Part shown: one piece after another, positions 1-9,428 of the stretch
Layout of the letters: every line of letters starts with the position of its first letter
Position numbering within the stretch: the first letter of the stretch is position 1
Origin: Fermentimonas sp.
GTDB taxonomy: Bacteria; Bacteroidota; Bacteroidia; Bacteroidales; Dysgonomonadaceae
Direction of reading: 5' to 3'
Assembly (NCBI GenBank): GCA_028709385.1
Contig: JAQVXD010000007.1
Location: 22,559-86,558, forward strand
DNA: 64,000 nt
Notes under the pieces: generated by a model
Databases searched by the model: none
Told to the model about the DNA's origin: nothing
The model's input: the letters and a program-made list of their open reading frames with translations, nothing else
Made by a program: the position numbers and the translations under genes

Positions 1-2321
1 TTAGTCTTCTTACCCTTTGATTTTGTATCCTTAGCGCTTTCCTCTATAATTTTTTTACAATCTTCAAGAGTCAATTCTTTGGGATCTACTGTCTTAGGTA
101 TCTTGTAATTAGACTTCTGATATTTTATATAAGGACCGTACCTGCCGTTTAAAACCTGCAAATCTGGCTCTTCATCAAAAATCTTAATAGTCTTTTCCTT
201 ATCCTTTTTCTCTTTCTCTTCGATAAGCTCAATTGCCTCCTCAAGCTGAATCTCTAAAGGATCAACACCTTTTGGTATAGAAACAAATTTATTGTTATGT
301 CTGACGTAAGGACCAAAACGACCTACCCCAATAACAACTTCTTTATCCCTGAACTCTCCAAGATTACGGGGAAGCTCAAATAACTTTAAGGTTTCTTCAA
401 GTGTGATTGTTTCAATTGATTGGTGTTTCTGGAGTGAAGCGAACAGAGGCTTATCTTCATCATCAGGTGTACCAATTTGTGCCATAGCACCATATCTGCC
501 AATTTTCACAGATACCTGACGACCTGATTTTGGATCAGTACCCAATACCCTTTCACCTGCTCTATGCTCCATGCGCATATTTGCAGTCTCCTCCACAATA
601 GGGTGAAAAACATCATAGAAGTCTGATATCGACTCGTTCCATTTAGCTTTACCTTCGGCAATTTTATCAAAACCCTCTTCCACCTTAGCAGTGAAGTTAT
701 AATCAATAACAGATGGGAAATGTTCCACAAGGAAGTCATTTACGACAATACCTATATCAGTAGGGAACAATTTATTTTTATCCGCCCCAGTAGTTTCTGT
801 TTTTTCAGAGTCTTTAATTTTACCTTTTTTAAGAAGAAGCACATTAAAATTTCTCGGATCACCATCAATACTTTTTTTCTCAACATACTCCCTGTTGATA
901 ATAGTAGAGATAGTAGGCGCATAAGTTGAAGGACGGCCAATTCCCAGTTCCTCCATTTTTCTTACCAGAGCAGCCTCAGAATAACGTGCAAGTCGCTGTG
1001 TGAATCGTTCTGTTGCACTAACTTCCTGCATTTCCAGCATTTCACCCTTTTTTATCGGAGGCAATAGTCCTTCCTCTTTATCACCGTTCTCATCATCAGT
1101 ACCTTCGAGATACACCCTGAGAAAACCATCAAACTTTATAACCTCTCCATTAGCTACAAATCTCCCGTCTGAATTTGATATAGAAATATTGGCAGTGGTG
1201 CGCTCAAGCTCAGCATCCGCCATTTGTGAAGCAATAGTACGCTTCCAGATAAGATTATATAGTTTTTGCTCCTGAGCTGTACCGCCAACCTCATGTTCAC
1301 TGATAAAGGTGGGACGTATAGCCTCGTGAGCCTCTTGTGCTCCCTTGGATTTAGTGGTGTACTGACGGGTTTTATGATACTTTTCACCATACTGATCAAT
1401 TATTTCAGTCTTGGCAGTACCTATTGCCAAACCCGACAAATTTACAGAGTCGGTTCTCATATATGTAATCTTACCCGATTCGTACAGTCGCTGTGCAACC
1501 ATCATTGTCTGCCCTACCGAGAAACCGAGTTTACGTGAAGCTTCCTGCTGAAGTGTAGAAGTGGTAAAAGGAGCTGCAGGAGTTTTTTTAGCAGGTTTGG
1601 TTACTACATCTTCAATTGAGAATTCCGAAGTTTTTAATTTTTCCAGAAGCTCAAGAGCCTCTTCTTTTGTTTTGAGACGTTTGTTGTATTCAGCTTTTAT
1701 TTCGTAAGTCTGTCCGTTTTCCTCTTTTGTGAAAACACCGACTATCCTGTATGACGCTTCTGAATTAAAGTTTTGTATTTCACGCTCACGCTCAACAATC
1801 AATCTTACGGCAACAGATTGTACGCGACCTGCCGATAGAGCCGGTTTTATTTTTCTCCATAACACGGGGGACAATTCAAACCCTACTATCCTGTCCAATA
1901 CACGCCGTGCCTGCTGAGCATCAACCAGATTCCGGTCTATTTTCCTCGGATTTTTTATTGCTTCCTGAATAGCATTCTTCGTGATTTCGTGGAACACTAT
2001 TCGTTTTGTATTTTCCTCTTTGAGTTCAAGAGTTTCAAAAAGATGCCAGGATATTGCCTCACCTTCACGGTCCTCATCAGATGCCAGCCATACAGTATCA
2101 GCTTTTTTTGCAGCCTCTTTTAATTCTGATACAACCTTCTTTTTATCTGCAGGAACCTCATAAATAGGCTTAAAACCATTTTCAATATCTATACTAAAAT
2201 CTTTCTTCTTCAAGTCACGTATATGCCCATAACTCGACATAACATTATAATCTTTTCCAAGAAATTTCTCTATTGTTTTTGCTTTCGCAGGTGACTCAAC
2301 AATAACCAGGTTCTTTTCCAT
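1..2321 (-). CDS. topA: DNA topoisomerase I, type IA (C-terminal end cut off by window edge)
   Basis: Relaxes negatively supercoiled DNA by a single-strand break with a 5'-phosphotyrosyl intermediate. Seen: an N-terminal Toprim domain starting MEKNLVIVESPAKAKT (Glu9) with a DEDREGE acidic motif, then the type IA core with the active-site motif KITYMRTDS, the nucleophile being Tyr287. The C-terminal part carries GRFGPYV and GRYGPYI repeats of the topoisomerase C-terminal repeat type; I see no four-cysteine zinc fingers, unlike E. coli TopA. The reading frame runs off base 1 after a lysine-rich tail, so about 773 residues are visible and the stop is outside. The ATG at 2321 is chosen because it gives the canonical N-terminus. 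A promoter lies about 80 bases upstream on the minus strand. Identification is very secure. Confidence 0.97.
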   Translation of the reverse strand, partial: MEKNLVIVESPAKAKTIEKFLGKDYNVMSSYGHIRDLKKKDFSIDIENGFKPIYEVPADKKKVVSELKEAAKKADTVWLASDEDREGEAISWHLFETLELKEENTKRIVFHEITKNAIQEAIKNPRKIDRNLVDAQQARRVLDRIVGFELSPVLWRKIKPALSAGRVQSVAVRLIVEREREIQNFNSEASYRIVGVFTKEENGQTYEIKAEYNKRLKTKEEALELLEKLKTSEFSIEDVVTKPAKKTPAAPFTTSTLQQEASRKLGFSVGQTMMVAQRLYESGKITYMRTDSVNLSGLAIGTAKTEIIDQYGEKYHKTRQYTTKSKGAQEAHEAIRPTFISEHEVGGTAQEQKLYNLIWKRTIASQMADAELERTTANISISNSDGRFVANGEVIKFDGFLRVYLEGTDDENGDKEEGLLPPIKKGEMLEMQEVSATERFTQRLARYSEAALVRKMEELGIGRPSTYAPTISTIINREYVEKKSIDGDPRNFNVLLLKKGKIKDSEKTETTGADKNKLFPTDIGIVVNDFLVEHFPSVIDYNFTAKVEEGFDKIAEGKAKWNESISDFYDVFHPIVEETANMRMEHRAGERVLGTDPKSGRQVSVKIGRYGAMAQIGTPDDEDKPLFASLQKHQSIETITLEETLKLFELPRNLGEFRDKEVVIGVGRFGPYVRHNNKFVSIPKGVDPLEIQLEEAIELIEEKEKKDKEKTIKIFDEEPDLQVLNGRYGPYIKYQKSNYKIPKTVDPKELTLEDCKKIIEESAKDTKSKGKKT

Positions 2322-2367
2322 CAATTGTTCTTTATTCTATATCTTTTTGTAAGCACTTAGCTTTCAA

Positions 2368-2384
2368 AGCAGTAATTTACTGCT
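2368..2384 (-). other. Small hairpin in the topA leader
   Basis: AGCAGTA and TACTGCT form a perfect 7-bp stem with a 3-base loop. It lies between the predicted topA promoter and start codon. It has no U-tract on the topA strand, so I read it as leader structure and not as a terminator. Confidence 0.3.
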
Positions 2385-2396
2385 CCTTTTTGGGTG

Positions 2397-2425
2397 CAAA
2401 AGTAGTAATTTTGTGTAAGCAACAA
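2397..2425 (-). promoter_or_regulatory. Predicted topA promoter
   Basis: On the minus strand a TACTTTTG element (2404 down to 2397) matches the Bacteroidetes -7 consensus TAnnTTTG. A TTG at 2425-2423 lies 18 bases upstream. The predicted transcript would have a leader of about 70 bases before the topA ATG. Confidence 0.5.
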
Positions 2426-2478
2426 CAGTTTTTTCAGAATTTCCTTGATTATTAAGCAATTTTTATAAGAAAACTAAA

Positions 2479-3081
2479 CTATTTATTTTCATTTACCACC
2501 ACTCCATATATAGATGAGAGCATTTCTGACAGTTGTGCAGTAAGTGAGCGGCGAACTCTAAGCTTCATATGGCACGACTCTTTGAAATCCTGAGTCCATT
2601 GCACCTCTTCAAACTGTTTCAGTACGCGCATAACATCATTCAGATTAATATATTCAAAATCAATTACTATGATATCATCAACAGTCTTTGTAATTATCTC
2701 TGCATTTGAGATTGCATCCGCAGCCGCCTCCTTATAAGCTTTAATCAAACCTCCCGTGCCAAGTAATGTCCCGCCAAAATAACGCACTACCAGTATAAGG
2801 ACATCAGTAAGTTCTGACGAGTTAATCTGTCCCAATATTGGCTTACCGGCTGTACCTGAAGGCTCACCATCATCATTAAACCGAAACTCTTCACGTTCCC
2901 AGCCTATCATATATGCCCAGCAAACATGGCGGGCATTATAATACTTTTTACGATATTCATCCAATATTTCCATCGCTTCGTCAGCACTCTTCACCGGAAA
3001 AATAAAAGATAAGAACTTACTTTTCTTTTCGTTGATATAGCCCTCAGCAGGTCCGGAAATGGTTTTATAGCTGTCGTCCAT
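2479..3081 (-). CDS. yigZ: YigZ/IMPACT family protein
   Basis: A 200-residue member of the YigZ (UPF0029/IMPACT) family; the bacterial role is not firmly defined, with links to translation or ribosome-associated regulation. Seen: an N-terminal KKSKFLSF segment, then the family hallmark stretch with DDGEPSGTAGKPIL and VVRYFGGTLLGTGGLI, and a C-terminal ferredoxin-like part of DUF1949 type. The frame is open further upstream (to 3150), but the ATG at 3081 is chosen because the family begins there and a promoter element ends only four bases before it. It follows the ABC transporter gene on the same strand with a 74-base gap. Identification is secure; cellular function is open. Confidence 0.9.
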   Translation of the reverse strand: MDDSYKTISGPAEGYINEKKSKFLSFIFPVKSADEAMEILDEYRKKYYNARHVCWAYMIGWEREEFRFNDDGEPSGTAGKPILGQINSSELTDVLILVVRYFGGTLLGTGGLIKAYKEAAADAISNAEIITKTVDDIIVIDFEYINLNDVMRVLKQFEEVQWTQDFKESCHMKLRVRRSLTAQLSEMLSSIYGVVVNENK

Positions 3082-3085
3082 ACAA

Positions 3086-3117
3086 CAAAAATAACACAAT
3101 TTAGGAATAGCAGCAAA
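3086..3117 (-). promoter_or_regulatory. Predicted yigZ promoter, possibly giving a leaderless mRNA
   Basis: On the minus strand TTTG (3117-3114) is followed after exactly 20 bases by TATTTTTG (3093-3086), a close match to the Bacteroidetes consensus. Only four bases separate the -7 element from the chosen yigZ ATG, so transcription should start at or next to the start codon. Confidence 0.55.
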
Positions 3118-3155
3118 CAGTTGTGTAAAATGAATACTCCTGACAGTCACATCAC

Positions 3156-4961
3156 TTAAACAGCAATAGTGTCGAGCATCTTATCCAGATTAAGGCTGCG
3201 CGCTGACGCGTCAAATATCTTCCTGTACTCCCCTTTTAATTTATAAAGAGACTCATGCGAACCGCTTTCAACAAGTTTGCCCTCTTCTAATACATGAATC
3301 ACATCCGCATCCACTATCTGCGACAAAGAGTGAGAGATTATCACAACCGTACGTCCCTCCTTAATAGCATCAAGACTCATTTTGATATGCTCTGTAGCTA
3401 TTGCATCCAGACTGGCAGTGGGCTCATCAAGGAAAATCACAGGCGGGTTCTTCAGAAACAGGCGGGCTATGGCAATACGCTGCTGCTGCCCGCCACTCAA
3501 GTTTGATGCATCTGTTTTATATCCCTCAGGCAGCAACAACACCTGATCATGCAGAAAAGCTTTTTTTGATGCTTCTATCACCTCTTCATGAGTTGCTTCT
3601 ATCTTTCCATACTTGATGTTATCATATATAGTACCCTTAAATATATGGTTTTTCTGCAATACTAAACCGATATTATTGCGTAACGACCCGTTTTCGTAAC
3701 TCTCCAGATCAATCCCATCCAGTGTAATAATTCCACTATCAGGTTTATAAAACTTACATAGCAAGTTAATCAGAGTACTCTTTCCTGCACCACTCAACCC
3801 TACAATGGCTGTAGTCTTTCCTTTTTCAAGAGTCAGGCTTACATTTGTTAGAGCCTTCTTTCCATTGGGGTAAGTGAAACTTACGTTACTCACTTCAAAC
3901 TGACCCTTCACGTTTACAGCTTTAACATTACCACCCACCTCAACAGCACTGTCATTATCCAGCACTTCAAAAAAACCATCAGCATAAATCAGAGCATCGT
4001 TTATCTGATCATAAATCCTGTGAAGCTGACTGATTGGTGCAGAGACATTACGGAATAGCATAATGTGCATCATTATGGCGCCGATACCCATCTGTCCGTT
4101 GAGTACCAAGTATACAGTAAGTATAATAATTAATACTACCCCTATTTGCTGAATGAACGACTTAAGGCTCTCGAACACATAACTCGTACGGCGCGTCTGT
4201 AACTGATTTTCCAGCATCTCCATCTGCACCTCGTACTGTTTTTCTCCCTCCATTTTCTCCCGAACGAAACTTTTAATAACAGTGATTGAGTCGATAATAT
4301 TAATGAGTCCGTGATTCTTGCGCTCACGTTGCCCCCTCAACTGCATTCGCCAGCCTTTAAGTCGATGTGCCTGACGCTGACTAACGAAGAAATATATCGG
4401 TATTACAACAAGAGCCGTCAACCCCACATAAAAATTAGCATTAAACATCACCACCAGTGCAATAATAGCTGTTGAGAAGAGAGGCAAAATATCGATAAAG
4501 AAGTTTTGAACCAATCTGATCAAACTTTCCACCCCACGATTGATACGTGTCTCTAAATATCCGGTCTGATTATCAGGCTCTGCAAAAAAAGACATCTTAT
4601 AGGTCAGCAACCTGTCCACAGCCTTTTGTGACAAGTCGCTCCCCACCCTGATACGTATTTTCTCGCCAAAGTATTTCTGACCAAACTGTATACCAATATT
4701 AAGCAACTCGTTGGCAAGCATTATAGCCGATATAATCAACAGCAGCCTCATCCCGTTTTCAAATGGATCAGGCTGACGAAGCAACTCCTCCACACGGTTT
4801 ATTGTTTCATTCACCAAAAGAGGATTCACCTGAGCAGCAAAGGACCCTATCAGTGTAAGAAAAAGAGTTCCTGCAATCATACCTTTGTAAGGTTTCACAA
4901 ATGGCAACAGGTTTCGGAAAAGAGCTTTAAAAGATTGGGAATAAGTATCATTTTTTTTCAT
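3156..4961 (-). CDS. ABC transporter half-exporter, permease fused to ATPase
   Basis: A 601-residue type IV (MsbA/LmrA-like) half-transporter that should work as a dimer in the inner membrane, exporting a hydrophobic substrate that cannot be named from sequence. Seen: an N-terminal six-helix permease domain (about residues 15-320), then a nucleotide-binding domain with Walker A GLSGAGKST, signature NLSGGQQQR, Walker B VIFLDEPTA and the H-loop ISHS. A TTG codon at 4967 would add two residues; the ATG at 4961 is preferred. It sits between nrdJ, whose terminator is just upstream, and yigZ. No dedicated partner gene is adjacent, which fits a homodimer. Lipid A or drug export are both possible. 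Confidence 0.9.
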   Translation of the reverse strand: MKKNDTYSQSFKALFRNLLPFVKPYKGMIAGTLFLTLIGSFAAQVNPLLVNETINRVEELLRQPDPFENGMRLLLIISAIMLANELLNIGIQFGQKYFGEKIRIRVGSDLSQKAVDRLLTYKMSFFAEPDNQTGYLETRINRGVESLIRLVQNFFIDILPLFSTAIIALVVMFNANFYVGLTALVVIPIYFFVSQRQAHRLKGWRMQLRGQRERKNHGLINIIDSITVIKSFVREKMEGEKQYEVQMEMLENQLQTRRTSYVFESLKSFIQQIGVVLIIILTVYLVLNGQMGIGAIMMHIMLFRNVSAPISQLHRIYDQINDALIYADGFFEVLDNDSAVEVGGNVKAVNVKGQFEVSNVSFTYPNGKKALTNVSLTLEKGKTTAIVGLSGAGKSTLINLLCKFYKPDSGIITLDGIDLESYENGSLRNNIGLVLQKNHIFKGTIYDNIKYGKIEATHEEVIEASKKAFLHDQVLLLPEGYKTDASNLSGGQQQRIAIARLFLKNPPVIFLDEPTASLDAIATEHIKMSLDAIKEGRTVVIISHSLSQIVDADVIHVLEEGKLVESGSHESLYKLKGEYRKIFDASARSLNLDKMLDTIAV

Positions 4962-5011
4962 CTGCAATTGGACTCAAAACACACTTGAAAGTTTAACTAC
5001 AAGTATTTAAC

Positions 5012-5042
5012 AAAGAAAAGCGACACCTTTTCGGGCATCGCT
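5012..5042 (-). terminator. Rho-independent terminator of nrdJ
   Basis: Minus-strand hairpin from AGCGATGCC to GGTGTCGCT (9 pairs, two of them G-U) with loop CGAAAA, followed by TTTTCTTTG. It begins 38 bases after the nrdJ stop codon. Confidence 0.7.
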
Positions 5043-5080
5043 GATTCAATTTATTATAAAAACCAAAGTTTTCTACATTA

Positions 5081-7627
5081 TCAACACTTTGAAGCACCGC
5101 AATTGCGACACTTCAGGCACCCTTCCTCATAAACAAGAGTTTCATGTCCGCAAACTGGGCATTTTTGACCCTTAGCCTCAGTCTCGTTTGGCAGATATTT
5201 CTTAAGTGCCCGCTCAACACCATTCTTCCAGGTATTAATAGTTTCGCTGTCCAGCTCAAGTCCCGACACCAGCTTAATAACCTGATCTATAGGCATACCG
5301 TAACGAAGAACACCCGAAATAAGTTTTGCATAATTCCAGAACTCTGGGTTGAATTTTCCGTCCAGTCCTTCAATAGTTACTTTATAACCACGTCGATTCT
5401 GAAACTGGAAATCATAATGCTTCCTGCCATCATTATCATATGCTTTTATGATTTTACCTGATGTAACGCTCTTTGGAATCATTATACCATCATCCTCATC
5501 GTTTATACCGGTAAAGATCTCATAAGGTCTGCCATTAAGCAATCCGATAAATGCGATCCACTTCTCCTTATTATTCTGAAACTTAATAACGTCTGCATCA
5601 AGCTCAATAGGTCGTGAAGTTAAAATAGGAGGCATTTCGAAACAGTCATCATCACTTTTTTTCTCTTTCTCTTCTGCATCACCATTAGAAATTAAAACAC
5701 CCGATCTTGAACCGTCACGATAAACAGTACACCCTTTGCACCCACTCTTCCAAGCCTCCAGATATAATTCACCCACAAGCTCTTCCGATACATCATTAGG
5801 CAGATTGATAGTAACACTTATTGAGTGGTCAACCCATTTCTGTACACGCCCCTGCATACGAACCTTCTGCAGCCAGTCCACATCATTCGATGTAGCTTTA
5901 TAATATGGTGATTTAGCAACCAGTTCATCAATTTCAGCATTTGTATATTTTTTAGTAGTCTCATAGCCGTTTGCCTCCATCCAGGTCACAAATTTGTGAT
6001 GAAACACGGTATATTCTTCCCACGAATCCCCGTTTTCGTCAACAAAATCAATTTTCACATCCCTGTCATTAGGATTCACTTTACGCCTGCGGGTATAAAC
6101 AGGAAGAAACACAGGTTCAATACCGGAAGTTGTCTGAGACATCAGACTGGTGGTGCCTGTTGGTGCTATCGTGAGACAAGCGATATTTCTTCTGCCATAC
6201 TTAACCATATTTTCATACATCTGAGGACTTGCATCTTTCAGGCGATTAATAAATGGATTATTTTTCTCACGCTCAGCATCAAAAATTTCAAAAGCACCTC
6301 TTTCTTTAGCCATTTGCACTGAAGAAGTATATGCATTTATAGCTACTTCGCGGTGCACCTTTTCTGAGAAGTCATTGCCCTCGTCTGTTCCGTATCTAAT
6401 TCCTAAAGCTGCAAGCATATCGCCTTCTGCAGTAATCCCGACACCGGTACGGCGACCTTGTAAAGTTTTACGCTGTATCTTCTTCCAAAGATTTCTCTCA
6501 GTAAATTTCACCTCTTCCGTTTCTGGGTCAGCATCTATTTTTTCGAGAATCTTATCAATCTTCTCAGCTTCCAGATCAACAATATCATCCATAATCCGCT
6601 GTGCCAGCTGTACATGCTTTCCGAACAGCTCGAAGTTGAAATATGCATTCTCTGTAAAAGGATTCACCACGTATGAATACAGATTAATTGCAAGCAAACG
6701 ACAGCTGTCGTAAGTACACAATGGAATCTCACCACAAGGATTGGTAGATACAGTTTTAAAACCGAGGTCGGCATAACAGTCGGGCACCGATTCCCGAATT
6801 ATGGTATCCCAGAACAGGACTCCCGGCTCTGCCGATCTCCATGCATTATGTACAATCTTTTCCCATAACTTTTGAGCATCAATTGTTTTCTCATACTTAG
6901 GTTTATCTGAGTTAACCGGAAACTTTTGTTGATAGGTCTCACCCTTTGAAACTGCTTCCATAAAAGCATCATCAATTTTTACCGAGATATTTGCACCGGT
7001 TACCTTGCCCTGCTCCAATTTTGCATCTATGAAATCCTCTGAGTCAGGATGCCCTATAGAAACACTAAGCATTAATGCACCGCGACGGCCATCCTGCGCC
7101 ACCTCACGAGTGGAGTTTGAATAGCGTTCCATAAATGGAACCAAACCGGTTGATGTAAGTGCAGAGTTTTTTACAGGCGAGCCTTTAGGGCGGATATGAG
7201 ATAAGTCGTGACCCACCCCACCCCGACGTTTCATCAATTGCACCTGTTCTTCATCAATACGGATGATCGCGCCGTACGAGTCGGCACTTCCATCCATCCC
7301 GATCACAAAACAGTTAGACAACGATGCAACCTGAAAATCGTTACCGATACCAGTCATCGGACTACCTTGTGGGATAATATATTTAAAGCGATCAAACAGA
7401 TCAAAAAGTTCCTGTTCGCTTAAAGGATTTTCATATTTCTTTTCAATCCTTGCAACCTCTTTTGCAAGTCTCCAATGCATATCCTCGGGAGTCTTTTCAT
7501 AAATTACACCCTGACTGTCTTTAAGCGCATACTTGCTTACCCACACCTTGGCAGCGAGTTCATCTCCGCTAAAATACTCAAGCGATGCCTTATACGCTTC
7601 GTCGAAAGTGTATGTCTTCTTTTTCAT
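5081..7627 (-). CDS. nrdJ: Adenosylcobalamin-dependent (class II) ribonucleotide reductase
   Basis: Reduces ribonucleotides to deoxyribonucleotides using a B12-derived radical, so it needs no oxygen for radical generation. Seen in 848 residues: SLSNCFVIG (Cys106, one of the redox pair by analogy), the finger-loop motif NPCGEIPLC with the probable thiyl cysteine Cys298 flanked by Asn296 and Glu300, an APTGTTS motif, KGCTVYRDGSR, and a C-terminal cysteine-rich tail (CPVCGHE...CLKCRNCG) that should carry the reducing thiols or a zinc ribbon. No N-terminal ATP-cone is evident. No small subunit or activase gene is adjacent, as expected for class II. Upstream I find no cobalamin-riboswitch core. 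The gene ends in its own terminator, so it looks monocistronic. Confidence 0.95.
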   Translation of the reverse strand: MKKKTYTFDEAYKASLEYFSGDELAAKVWVSKYALKDSQGVIYEKTPEDMHWRLAKEVARIEKKYENPLSEQELFDLFDRFKYIIPQGSPMTGIGNDFQVASLSNCFVIGMDGSADSYGAIIRIDEEQVQLMKRRGGVGHDLSHIRPKGSPVKNSALTSTGLVPFMERYSNSTREVAQDGRRGALMLSVSIGHPDSEDFIDAKLEQGKVTGANISVKIDDAFMEAVSKGETYQQKFPVNSDKPKYEKTIDAQKLWEKIVHNAWRSAEPGVLFWDTIIRESVPDCYADLGFKTVSTNPCGEIPLCTYDSCRLLAINLYSYVVNPFTENAYFNFELFGKHVQLAQRIMDDIVDLEAEKIDKILEKIDADPETEEVKFTERNLWKKIQRKTLQGRRTGVGITAEGDMLAALGIRYGTDEGNDFSEKVHREVAINAYTSSVQMAKERGAFEIFDAEREKNNPFINRLKDASPQMYENMVKYGRRNIACLTIAPTGTTSLMSQTTSGIEPVFLPVYTRRRKVNPNDRDVKIDFVDENGDSWEEYTVFHHKFVTWMEANGYETTKKYTNAEIDELVAKSPYYKATSNDVDWLQKVRMQGRVQKWVDHSISVTINLPNDVSEELVGELYLEAWKSGCKGCTVYRDGSRSGVLISNGDAEEKEKKSDDDCFEMPPILTSRPIELDADVIKFQNNKEKWIAFIGLLNGRPYEIFTGINDEDDGIMIPKSVTSGKIIKAYDNDGRKHYDFQFQNRRGYKVTIEGLDGKFNPEFWNYAKLISGVLRYGMPIDQVIKLVSGLELDSETINTWKNGVERALKKYLPNETEAKGQKCPVCGHETLVYEEGCLKCRNCGASKC

Positions 7628-7777
7628 AAGCTAATGGTTTTACTAAAAAAAATAAATAATTCACTGCTAATAAGTAATCACAATGAATTTTGATTTTCCG
7701 AAATCTGATATTTTTCATTGTCAGACTTATTTGGCCATGCAAGTTTATTGAAAGTTTCTAAGAATGCAAAATATTTA

Positions 7778-7805
7778 CAAATATATTTATCAACAATCAT
7801 GCAAA
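7778..7805 (-). promoter_or_regulatory. Possible nrdJ promoter
   Basis: Minus-strand TATATTTG (7785-7778) matches the -7 element; the nearest TTTG (7805-7802) is only 16 bases upstream, shorter than usual. A transcript from here would have a leader of about 145 bases. The rest of 7628-7950 is very AT-rich with no gene that I can support. Confidence 0.35.
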
Positions 7806-7951
7806 CTTTTCTAAAATAAATTGTATTACTCTGATTACATGCGTTTTAAAAATTCAACTTAGACGAAATGTTTTCCAATTGAGCAAACTATGCTGATTTA
7901 TAGACAGATGAAATAAACAAGTAAATTAAAGAAAAAAATCCATAAAAGTGA

Positions 7952-7992
7952 AGAAAAAAATCACTCAGCGATAGCAACTCGCTGAGTGATTT
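7952..7992 (-). terminator. Rho-independent terminator of the serpin gene
   Basis: A perfect 14-bp stem (7958-7971 with 7979-7992) and a 7-base loop lie 38 bases beyond the serpin stop codon; on the minus strand the stem is followed by a run of T. Confidence 0.85.
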
Positions 7993-8030
7993 ACCTTTTA
8001 TGTATAATATTTATAAAACTGAGTCTAATT

Positions 8031-9290
8031 TTAGTCGAAATCCTTCACTGCACCCATAAATAAAATCGAACCAGTAGAATTTTCCTGAATTATATATATA
8101 AATGGTTTGTTAGCGTTAAATGTTACAGTTTTGCCCGGTTGATAGGAGGTCACTTCAACACCTATTACCGTAACCGCTGCAGCTTCTGTCCCAACTTCAT
8201 CTGTACTTATATAAGTAAACTGCTTAACAAATGATATAAATGCATCAACATCTGACATTCGTGAGAAGTCTGCACTTTCTGGATCAAAGGCAATACCCAT
8301 TCCCATATTTATAAGGGCATCATTAAGCTGCCTGCTATACTCCGTCTTGAATTTTGGCAGAAAAAGATCAACCTCCCTGCTTCGTAAACCTGATTTTAAT
8401 TTACTCCAGGAGTCACTGTTTTGCAAATCCGATGTAATGTCGGCAATTTTCTTGCCCTCTTTGGGCAGCAGAACAAGCATACTGAACGCCTGGTTTCCGT
8501 ATGGCATTTCAACAATTTGCATCAATTGATTTTCGTTATAATTGAAATTAGATTTCTGATGCATCATATCTACACTCTTCAACTCTCCGTTTTCATAGTA
8601 AAAAGGCTTACCGGACGTGTTTTTCGGATCGAATTCTGATGTCCAGATTCCTTTAAAATATAATGCATTCATAAGATACATCAATGCCATTGGGTTTGTT
8701 TTATCAAGAACATGATTTATAAGATTGTTTGTATTATCAGCCGCCCACTGATTCATACGTTTCACGGTGTTGACATCAGTAAAATCCACCGACTCAACAG
8801 TAGAATTAAAATACTCTTGGTTCAAACTGATAAAATCTTTCTTAATCTCCACATTCTTATTAGTCCATATTGAGTTAGCTATAGCCAGTTTAGTGGAAGG
8901 GTCTGTTTTAAGAAGCGCTTCCCTCAACTTCTTATAGTACTCGTTAACTTCCTGGTCAGTATATCCTTCAAGTCTTAAAACCTTCTGCATTGCAGCTTTC
9001 GTTTCACCATCGGCGCCGTTCCATGTCATTGCCAGTGCCATACTCAGACTCAGAGGTGAAACCATAAAATTCTCATCCAGATCGGCTGCTTCTTCGTTAA
9101 ATACATTTGCAAAAAATTCAAAGGCAAACTGCTGGTCCGACTTCACCATTTCTGTTTCAGATGAACGCAATTCAATCTTTATTGGGTCAGGCAGATCTTT
9201 ATTGATTTCACTGTTGCTTTTTTCACAGGATGCAATTAATAACAGAGTTGTAAAAGCAAGAAAAACGAGGGTGCTAAATTTTGATTTCAT
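8031..9290 (-). CDS. Serpin-family protease inhibitor, predicted lipoprotein
   Basis: A 419-residue serpin that should trap serine (or cysteine) proteases as a covalent complex. Seen: a signal peptide with lipobox LIASC (Cys22), a full-length serpin fold including NAIWTN-like helix D/E text (ANSIWTNKN), NALYFKGIW and a C-terminal NKPFIYIIQ...GSILFMGAV. The reactive-centre hinge reads EVGTEAAAVT, with small residues at P12-P10, the pattern of inhibitory serpins. Counting from the hinge puts P1-P1' at Thr-Ser (EVTS), which would suit elastase-like or other small-residue proteases; that assignment is inference. The lipid anchor suggests the periplasm or outer membrane, where host or self proteases would be met. 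It is divergent from speA and monocistronic by its terminator. Confidence 0.93.
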   Translation of the reverse strand: MKSKFSTLVFLAFTTLLLIASCEKSNSEINKDLPDPIKIELRSSETEMVKSDQQFAFEFFANVFNEEAADLDENFMVSPLSLSMALAMTWNGADGETKAAMQKVLRLEGYTDQEVNEYYKKLREALLKTDPSTKLAIANSIWTNKNVEIKKDFISLNQEYFNSTVESVDFTDVNTVKRMNQWAADNTNNLINHVLDKTNPMALMYLMNALYFKGIWTSEFDPKNTSGKPFYYENGELKSVDMMHQKSNFNYNENQLMQIVEMPYGNQAFSMLVLLPKEGKKIADITSDLQNSDSWSKLKSGLRSREVDLFLPKFKTEYSRQLNDALINMGMGIAFDPESADFSRMSDVDAFISFVKQFTYISTDEVGTEAAAVTVIGVEVTSYQPGKTVTFNANKPFIYIIQENSTGSILFMGAVKDFD

Positions 9291-9428
9291 AAGTTAGAGG
9301 TTATCTTTTTTATAACGAATATACTTTTACCAATATTAGTTAGATGTTTTAAAAGGCAATTTGTTGCATCCGACAAGATATTTAACAATTACAGGCTGCA
9401 ATTAAATGTATATTAAATTCTATTTTAG

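Noticed and set aside
7628..8030. Cobalamin riboswitch upstream of nrdJ
   Set aside because: I looked for the B12-box core (GCCACTG-like) on the minus strand and found nothing; the stable hairpin present is the serpin terminator.
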